Position numbers and translations under genes: made by a program. From JAPWJZ01 sp965279315 (lineage in GTDB: Bacteria > Pseudomonadota > Alphaproteobacteria > Micavibrionales > UBA2020), in contig OZ257145.1 in NCBI GenBank assembly GCA_965279315.1, forward strand, positions 1,178,001 to 1,242,000: a DNA stretch of 64,000 nt. The letters are read 5' to 3'. Of this stretch, positions 58,632 through 64,000 are shown piece by piece (the first letter of the stretch is position 1; each line of letters starts with the position of its first letter). The notes beneath the pieces are model-generated. The model saw only the letters and a list, made by a program, of their open reading frames with translations. It ran no database searches and was not told where the DNA came from.

Positions 58632-60947
58632 ATGCTCTCACGCCAACTGGAACAGACGCTGCACCGCGCGCTTGCCCATGCGAATGCGCGCCATCACGAA
58701 TTCGCAACGCTGGAACATCTGCTGCTCGCGCTGACCGACGATCAGGACGCGGTGGCCGTCATGCGCGCCTGCGGCGTCGACCTTGACCTTCTGAAACAGG
58801 AAGTGTCGCATTACATCGATACCGAACTGCAGAACCTCGTACATCCTGCTTCCGAAGAGGCAAAGCCGACATCGAGTTTCCAGCGGGTGCTGCAGCGCGC
58901 CGCGATTCACGTGCAATCCTCGGGCCGCGAAGAAGTGACGGGCGCGAACGTGCTGGTCGCGCTGTTCTCGGAACGTGAAAGCAATGCCGTGTTCTTCCTG
59001 CAGGAGCAGGAAATGACGCGTTTTGACGCGGTCAATTATATCTCCCATGGCATCGCCAAAGTGCCGGGACAGGCAGAGGCGCGCACCGCGCATGGCGCGA
59101 ATGACGACGCGCAGGAAGAAAACGTCATCAAAAAGGGCCGCGAGGCGCTGGACGCCTATTGCGTCAACCTGAACAACAAGGCGATCAACGGCAAGATCGA
59201 TCCGCTGATCGGCCGCGAAAGTGAAGTCGACCGCACGATCCAGGTGCTGTGCCGCCGTTCCAAAAACAACCCGCTTTATGTCGGCGATCCCGGCGTGGGC
59301 AAGACCGCGATTGCCGAAGGCCTCGCGCGCCGCATCACCGAAGGCGATGTGCCGGATGTGCTGAAAAACGCGACCATCTACGCGCTGGATATGGGCTCGC
59401 TGCTGGCGGGCACGCGCTATCGCGGCGATTTCGAAGAACGCATCAAGGCGGTGCTGACGGAACTGCAGGCGATTGAAGGCTCGGTCCTGTTCATCGACGA
59501 AATCCATACCGTGATTGGCGCAGGCGCAACCTCGGGCGGCGCAATGGACGCGTCGAACCTTTTGAAACCTTCCCTTTCATCAGGCACGCTGCGCTGCATC
59601 GGTTCGACAACCTATAAGGAATACCGCAACCACTTCGAAAAAGACCGCGCGCTCGTGCGTCGCTTCCAGAAGATTGATGTGAACGAGCCCAGCATCGAAG
59701 ATGCGATCCGTATCCTGAAGGGTTTGAAGCCTTATTACGAAGAACACCACAAGGTCACCTATTCCGAAGAAGCCATCCGTGCGGCGGTCGAACTGTCCGC
59801 GCGCTATATCGGCGACCGCAAGCTGCCCGACAAGGCGATTGACGTGATCGACGAAGCGGGCGCTGCGCAAATGCTGCTGACCGAAGACAAGCGCAAGAAA
59901 ATCATCGGCCTGACGGATATCGAGGCGACGGTGTCGAAAATCGCGCGCATCCCCCCAAAAACGATCAGCAAGGACGACAAGGAAGCGCTTGCCAACCTGG
60001 AGCGCGACCTGCGCACGCTGGTCTTCGGGCAGGATCAGGCGATCGAGGCGCTGACGTCTGCGATCAAGCTGTCCCGCGCCGGCCTGCGCGAGCCTGAAAA
60101 GCCGATTGGTTCCTACCTGTTCTCCGGCCCCACGGGCGTCGGCAAGACGGAAGTTGCGCGCCAGCTGGCGAAATCGCTGGGCGTTGAACTGACGCGTTTC
60201 GACATGTCGGAATACATGGAACGCCATTCGGTGTCGCGCCTGATCGGCGCACCTCCCGGCTATGTGGGTTTTGACCAGGGTGGCATGCTGACAGACAAGA
60301 TCGACCAGCACCCGCATTCGGTCGTGCTGCTGGATGAAATCGAAAAGGCGCATCCCGATTTGTTCAACATCCTGCTGCAGGTGATGGACTACGGCAAGAT
60401 CACCGACAACAACGGCAAGACGGTTGATTGCCGCAACATCATCCTTATCATGACGACCAATGCCGGCGCGTCCGACATGGCGAAGGCGACGATGGGCTTC
60501 GAGCGCACGTTGAGGGAGGGCGATGATGAAGAAGCGATCAACCGCACCTTCACGCCCGAATTCCGCAACCGCCTTGATGCCGTCATCCCGTTCAAGGCGC
60601 TGTCCCCTGCGACGATTGGCCGCGTTGTCGACAAGTTTATCATGCAGCTGGAGGCACAGCTGGGCGACCGCGGCGTCACGATCGAACTGACATCGGAAGC
60701 GCGCCAATGGCTCGGCAAGAAAGGCTACGACCCTGCAATGGGCGCGCGCCCCCTCGGACGCGTCATTCAGGAGCATGTCAAAAAGCCGCTCGCCGAAGAG
60801 TTGCTGTTCGGCCGCCTCGTCAAAGGCGGCGCGGTCAAGATCGCGGTCAAGGACGGCAAGCTGTCGTTCGAATACCCGCCGTCGAAACCCGGCAAGCCCC
60901 CGGAGCCCGGCACCGAGCCTGAACTTGAACACGAGCATGTGAAATAA
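58632..60947 (+). CDS. clpA: ATP-dependent Clp protease ATP-binding subunit ClpA
   Basis: A 771-residue AAA+ unfoldase with the N-domain that binds ClpS (ARHHEFATLEHLLLAL), two ATPase modules with Walker A GDPGVGKT and GPTGVGKT, Walker B LFIDEIH and LLDEIEKAHPD, and the second-module arginine and sensor motifs. It unfolds substrates into ClpP; a ClpP-binding loop would lie in the second module. GGGGGAT precedes the ATG. Its last codons overlap the start of a receiver-deaminase fusion. Confidence 0.97.
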   Translation: MLSRQLEQTLHRALAHANARHHEFATLEHLLLALTDDQDAVAVMRACGVDLDLLKQEVSHYIDTELQNLVHPASEEAKPTSSFQRVLQRAAIHVQSSGREEVTGANVLVALFSERESNAVFFLQEQEMTRFDAVNYISHGIAKVPGQAEARTAHGANDDAQEENVIKKGREALDAYCVNLNNKAINGKIDPLIGRESEVDRTIQVLCRRSKNNPLYVGDPGVGKTAIAEGLARRITEGDVPDVLKNATIYALDMGSLLAGTRYRGDFEERIKAVLTELQAIEGSVLFIDEIHTVIGAGATSGGAMDASNLLKPSLSSGTLRCIGSTTYKEYRNHFEKDRALVRRFQKIDVNEPSIEDAIRILKGLKPYYEEHHKVTYSEEAIRAAVELSARYIGDRKLPDKAIDVIDEAGAAQMLLTEDKRKKIIGLTDIEATVSKIARIPPKTISKDDKEALANLERDLRTLVFGQDQAIEALTSAIKLSRAGLREPEKPIGSYLFSGPTGVGKTEVARQLAKSLGVELTRFDMSEYMERHSVSRLIGAPPGYVGFDQGGMLTDKIDQHPHSVVLLDEIEKAHPDLFNILLQVMDYGKITDNNGKTVDCRNIILIMTTNAGASDMAKATMGFERTLREGDDEEAINRTFTPEFRNRLDAVIPFKALSPATIGRVVDKFIMQLEAQLGDRGVTIELTSEARQWLGKKGYDPAMGARPLGRVIQEHVKKPLAEELLFGRLVKGGAVKIAVKDGKLSFEYPPSKPGKPPEPGTEPELEHEHVK

Positions 60948-61840
60948 TGGAAACCAACAAGGGTCAGGTACTCGTCGTTGATCCCAGCGACATCATGCGC
61001 AAGCTGATTTGCGGCATCCTTCTTAAAAACGGCTATGCCGTTTCCGACGCCGCCGGCGCCGACAAGGCGGTCGAGCTGCTGGCAAAACGCCCTGACCTTG
61101 TGATCCTCGATATCGATGATGAAACTTCGGATGAAGTGTCCTTCCTGCGCAAGATGAAGCGCGACCATGCGTCCACGCCCATCATCGCCCTTGCCGACGA
61201 ACAAGTGCGGGAGGAAGTGCAGAAAAAAATCGACATGAAGCTCGCCTACTTCCCCAAGCCGGTGAAGCCCGACGCGTTGCTGGCGCAAGTCGAGGCGATG
61301 CTGTCCGAAACCGAACAGGCGCGCCTGGCCGCGGAAGCGAACAAGAGCGGCGCTCAGCTGGATATCGAACAGCAGCGCATGGGATTCATGCGCCGCGCCA
61401 TCGACCTTTCCCAGCAGAAGATGGAAGAAAACTGCGGCGGCCCGTTTGGCGCGGTCATCGTGCGCAACGGCAAGATCATCGGCGAAGGCTGGAACTGCGT
61501 CACGTCGACCAACGACCCGACCGCGCATGCCGAAATGGTCGCGATCCGCAACGCCACCGCCGCGATCAAGGATTTCAAGCTGGAAGGCTGCGACATCTAC
61601 ACCAGCTGCGAACCCTGCCCGATGTGCCTTGCCGCCATCTACTGGGCGCGCCTCGACAAGATTTTCTACGCCAATATGCGCGAAGACGCGGAAAAGATCG
61701 GTTTTGACGACGCGTTCCTGTACCGCGAAGTCGCGCTGCCGGAAAACAAACGGTCCTTGCCCGTCTTCCGCCTGCTGCGCGAAGAGGCAAACATCGTGTT
61801 CGACAACTGGATGACCAAGATGGACAAGACGGCATACTGA
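60947..61840 (+). CDS. Receiver domain fused to a guanine deaminase-like enzyme
   Basis: A 297-residue fusion. Residues 5-120 form a CheY-like receiver: VLVVDPSD with Asp12, LVILDIDDE with phospho-acceptor Asp55, and YFPKPVKPD with Lys104; the usual Thr/Ser is Ala. Residues 143-297 match guanine deaminase: GGPFGAVIVRNGKIIGEG, DPTAHAEM (His194, Glu196), TSCEPCPMCLAAIYWAR (Cys224, Cys227 zinc ligands), and IGFDDAFLYRE, ending in Tyr as in Bacillus GuaD. It overlaps the clpA stop by one base. It could link phospho-relay input to guanine breakdown (inference). Confidence 0.9.
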   Translation: METNKGQVLVVDPSDIMRKLICGILLKNGYAVSDAAGADKAVELLAKRPDLVILDIDDETSDEVSFLRKMKRDHASTPIIALADEQVREEVQKKIDMKLAYFPKPVKPDALLAQVEAMLSETEQARLAAEANKSGAQLDIEQQRMGFMRRAIDLSQQKMEENCGGPFGAVIVRNGKIIGEGWNCVTSTNDPTAHAEMVAIRNATAAIKDFKLEGCDIYTSCEPCPMCLAAIYWARLDKIFYANMREDAEKIGFDDAFLYREVALPENKRSLPVFRLLREEANIVFDNWMTKMDKTAY

Positions 61841-61848
61841 CACACCAC

Positions 61849-61928
61849 CGTCATTCCCGCGAAGGCGGGAATCCCATGACGTTCCGGTGCATACTTTCCA
61901 CGAGATCCCCGCTTTCGCGGGGATGACG
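61849..61928. repeat. REP/MITE-like element, copy 3
   Basis: Left end CGTCATTCCCGCGAAGGCGG, right end the inverted CCGCTTTCGCGGGGATGACG, with a centre of about 28 bases. It is the same family as the element at 42776. It separates the receiver-deaminase gene from the AIM24-family gene and may act as a read-through barrier. Confidence 0.9.
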
Positions 61929-61945
61929 CAAAAAAGGGGTTGGGC

Positions 61946-62635
61946 ATGAAATGCGAAATTATGGGCGACAGCGCGTTCCCGCTGCTGCGCGTGACATTTG
62001 CGGCAGGCGAAAGCATCAAGGCTGAATCCGGCGCGATGGTCGCGATGTCGACGAACATCAAGCTGACCGGCAAGGCCGATGGCGGCATCGGCAAGGCGAT
62101 CGGCCGCATGTTCTCCGGCGAAAGTTTCTTCATGCAGCAGCTGGAATCGCAAGGCGGCTCCGGCTGGGCGCTGCTGGCGGCATCGACCCCCGGCGAAATC
62201 GCGGCGATTGACCTGCATCAGGGCGAACAGCTGTCCGTGCAAAAAGGCGGCTATCTTGCCGCCACCAACGGCATCGAGGTCTCGACCAAGATGCAGGGCC
62301 TGTTCAAGGGCATGCTGTCGGGGCAGGGTTTCTTCATCGTGAAAATCGGCGGCGAGGGCACTGTTTTCCTTTCCACCTATGGCTCGATCTATCCGATGGT
62401 GCTGGGGCAGGGCGAAGTGGTCCATATCGATAACGGGCACCTGGTCGCATGGGATTCACACATGCCTTATGAAATCGTCAAGGGCGGCTCCGGCTGGATT
62501 TCATCGGTGACATCGGGCGAAGGGCTTGGCTGCCGCTTTCAGGGTCCCGGCCGCGTCTGGATCCAGACGCGCAACCCGCAACAGCTTGTCGGCTGGCTCT
62601 ATCCCATGTTCCCGCAACGCTCCGGTTCCGGCTAG
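61946..62635 (+). CDS. AIM24/TIGR00266 family protein
   Basis: The ATG at 61946 has AGGGG 6 bases upstream and gives 229 residues. The sequence follows the AIM24/TIGR00266 beta-helix-like family: FPLLRVTFAAGESIKAESGA, GKAIGRMFSGESFFM, GQGFFIVKIGGEGTVFLSTYG, and a C-terminal GRVWIQTRNPQQLVGWLYPM. The mitochondrial AIM24 member is linked to cristae/complex assembly; the bacterial role is unclear. There is no signal peptide. It is preceded by a repeat element. Confidence 0.85.
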   Translation: MKCEIMGDSAFPLLRVTFAAGESIKAESGAMVAMSTNIKLTGKADGGIGKAIGRMFSGESFFMQQLESQGGSGWALLAASTPGEIAAIDLHQGEQLSVQKGGYLAATNGIEVSTKMQGLFKGMLSGQGFFIVKIGGEGTVFLSTYGSIYPMVLGQGEVVHIDNGHLVAWDSHMPYEIVKGGSGWISSVTSGEGLGCRFQGPGRVWIQTRNPQQLVGWLYPMFPQRSGSG

Positions 62636-62730
62636 GCTTTACCATAGCGGCAGCGCGCTGTTTAGCGTTTGATACGGCGGCAACAGCCCACTAGAATTGA
62701 TTCAAGGTTTTCAATACAGGGATTTCAGGC

Positions 62731-63921
62731 ATGCGCTATTTGTTTCTCGTTCTTGCGGTTGTGATGTTTGCCGGTGCTGCGCAGGCGCAGCCGAAAACGG
62801 CCGTGCCCGCACTGCCCGCCGCCAGCATTCCCGCCGTGCCTTCCGCGATGGCATCCGATGATGCGCCCGATGTCGCGCCTGCCTCCGTCGCGCCGCTGGC
62901 GAACCGCCTGCCGGAACGTGTGACGCGCCCGATGCGCGCGGTCGACCCGATGACGTTGCGCGCCGAAGGCGGCACGATCCGCCTCTGGGGCATCAAGCCC
63001 GCACAGAGCGCCGAGACGCCGCTTGAACTGAAAGCGCTCGACCTGATGGACGGGCTCATTCAGGAACAGCAGGTCAATTGCCGCATCATGGGCGGCTCGA
63101 TGCTGGAAATGACCGCGCGCTGCTCCACAGCCACCAACCAGGACCTTGCGCTGGAACTGTTGAAAAACGGTTTCGTCGTCGTTGACCGCCGCCAGACCTA
63201 TAACACCGTCTTCGCAACCGCGTATGAAAAGGAACAGGAATCGGCGCGCGTCGCGGGCAAGGGCGTCTGGGCGCTGGTGAAGGAAGACATGAACCAGACC
63301 GATTCACGCGGGCTGCCGCGCTGGCTGGAACCCTATATGTCGGTGCTGCTGCCGCTCGCGCTGATCTTTGGCCCGTTCGGCGGTTTGCTGATCGTCGGCC
63401 TTGTGATGTGGTACTGGCTCAGCCGCATGGCCTCGCTGCAGGAAAAAGAAGCGGAGCAGACCAGTCGCAAGGAAGCGATGCTGCAAAGCCGCGAGCGCCA
63501 CGTGCTGATTTCCACGCTGGAAGGCGAGCTGATGGAAAACAAGAACAAGATCGAAGCCTTCCTTGTCATCTACGGCGACATGCTGCGCGGCCTTCAGGAT
63601 GCGAACGAAGTGCCGAAATACCAGCAGGGCGGCGATATCGTGCAAAAACACCCGACCTTTGGCCGCGCCGTGTTCGAGGCGAACGTGAACAAGCTCTCCC
63701 TTCTCGACATCAAGCTGGCGGGGCAAATCTCCAAACTGTATTCCGCGATGCCCAAGGATCAGGAATACATCAACCTTGAACCGACCGTGCCGCTGGAAAC
63801 CGCCGTGAAGCTGGTGCAGAAAGTTTTGAAGGAAGCCGAAATGCTGATCGACCCGCTGACCAACGTCATCAACGGCCTTGCAACGGCTGTCACGCAGAAA
63901 AAAACCGGCGCAGCTGCGTAA
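62731..63921 (+). CDS. Membrane protein: SNase-like domain, membrane helix, coiled coil
   Basis: A 396-residue protein. A signal peptide (1-20) and Ala/Pro spacer lead to a thermonuclease-like fold (about 65-195: VDPMTLRAEGGTIRLWGIKP, AYEKEQESARVAGKGVWALV). A membrane helix (VLLPLALIFGPFGGLLIVGL, about 207-230) is followed by a cytoplasmic coiled coil (LQEKEAEQTSRKEAMLQSRE) and helical domain to the end. In the nuclease-like core the usual GIDAPE is GIKPAQ, so catalytic Asp/Glu appear lost. It is probably a sensor or scaffold rather than a nuclease. A strong terminator follows. Confidence 0.8.
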   Translation: MRYLFLVLAVVMFAGAAQAQPKTAVPALPAASIPAVPSAMASDDAPDVAPASVAPLANRLPERVTRPMRAVDPMTLRAEGGTIRLWGIKPAQSAETPLELKALDLMDGLIQEQQVNCRIMGGSMLEMTARCSTATNQDLALELLKNGFVVVDRRQTYNTVFATAYEKEQESARVAGKGVWALVKEDMNQTDSRGLPRWLEPYMSVLLPLALIFGPFGGLLIVGLVMWYWLSRMASLQEKEAEQTSRKEAMLQSRERHVLISTLEGELMENKNKIEAFLVIYGDMLRGLQDANEVPKYQQGGDIVQKHPTFGRAVFEANVNKLSLLDIKLAGQISKLYSAMPKDQEYINLEPTVPLETAVKLVQKVLKEAEMLIDPLTNVINGLATAVTQKKTGAAA

Positions 63922-63940
63922 GCAGCACGCTTCACAAAAT

Positions 63941-63976
63941 AAAAAAAGGCCCCGGGGTTTCCGGGGCCTTTTTTTT
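63941..63976 (+). terminator. Intrinsic terminator of the last gene
   Basis: AAAAAAAGGCCCCGG/CCGGGGCCTTTTTTTT with a 5-base loop. The A and T runs on both sides allow it to work in both directions. The 24 bases after it to the window end hold nothing identifiable. Confidence 0.95.
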
Positions 63977-64000
63977 AATGCCGCTGTTACGCGCGGATCT

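Noticed and set aside
60767..62440. 557-codon minus-strand frame
   Set aside because: Antisense to clpA end, the receiver-deaminase gene and the AIM24-family gene; it also runs across a repeat element.

Overview
The window looks like chromosomal DNA of a GC-rich alphaproteobacterium. The evidence is a CpdR-type receiver, clpS-clpA, ftsK near lolA, kdsB near pheA, hldE and kdsB (an LPS-bearing Gram-negative), many BepA/LolA/SodC/DacA-type envelope proteins, a class Ia ribonucleotide reductase without an ATP cone, and a DotM/DotL (IcmP/IcmO) coupling-protein pair. A Micavibrio-like or other deep-branching alphaproteobacterium would fit, but genus cannot be fixed from sequence alone.

Layout. 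1-10 kb, mostly minus strand: the start of recR, a flavin reductase, a free-standing LPD7-domain protein, lolA, ftsK, pheA, a degenerate tandem-HIT-like protein, a TfoX-N protein and kdsB. 10-20 kb: the kup potassium transporter, a MepK-like peptidase, a TPR sulfotransferase, tRNA-Val, a palindromic tandem repeat, a CpdR-like pseudo-receiver, a periplasmic rhodanese, a DsbA-like oxidoreductase, a BepA-like protease and two exported unknowns. 20-30 kb: an orphan FlgC-like protein, a DUF3095 protein, hydrolases, tRNA-Thr, and a four-gene plus-strand operon dotM - 167 aa membrane protein - dotL - 106 aa membrane protein. 30-40 kb: phoH, unknowns, a PLP-enzyme/HExxH-protein pair, a DUF4153 membrane protein, pyk and two coupled ankyrin proteins. 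40-50 kb: nrdA - 55 aa ORF - nrdB, a P-loop kinase, two more ankyrin-like proteins, small unknowns, sodC, and an ECF sigma/anti-sigma/CnrX-like sensor operon. 50-64 kb: a protease with an N-terminal MshEN c-di-GMP-type domain, hldE, N-formylglutamate amidohydrolase, acyP, two D-Ala-D-Ala carboxypeptidases, clpS-clpA, a receiver/guanine-deaminase fusion, an AIM24-family protein and a membrane-anchored nuclease-like protein.

How they fit together. Three themes recur. The first is envelope building and quality control: LPS precursors, LolA, DsbA, BepA, DacA, MepK-like, SodC and the ECF stress locus. The second is regulated proteolysis and signalling: ClpS/ClpA, a CpdR-like protein lacking its phosphorylation site, a receiver domain fused to a guanine deaminase, and a LapG-like protease fused to a c-di-GMP-type domain. 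The third is a Dot/Icm-type substrate-recruitment module, with several ankyrin-family proteins and an LPD7 protein elsewhere in the window that could be substrates (inference only).

The strongest candidates for undescribed biology are the receiver-guanine deaminase fusion, the MshEN-LapG-like fusion, the DotL tail with four copies of a Pro-x-x-Trp-x-Asp-Val-Ile-Gly-like motif, the pseudo-receiver, and a matched pair of predicted ECF promoters (GTAAGT-N16-CGTT) in front of the sigma operon and a Pro-rich secreted protein gene. All protein identities rest on reading motifs by eye; no database search was run.
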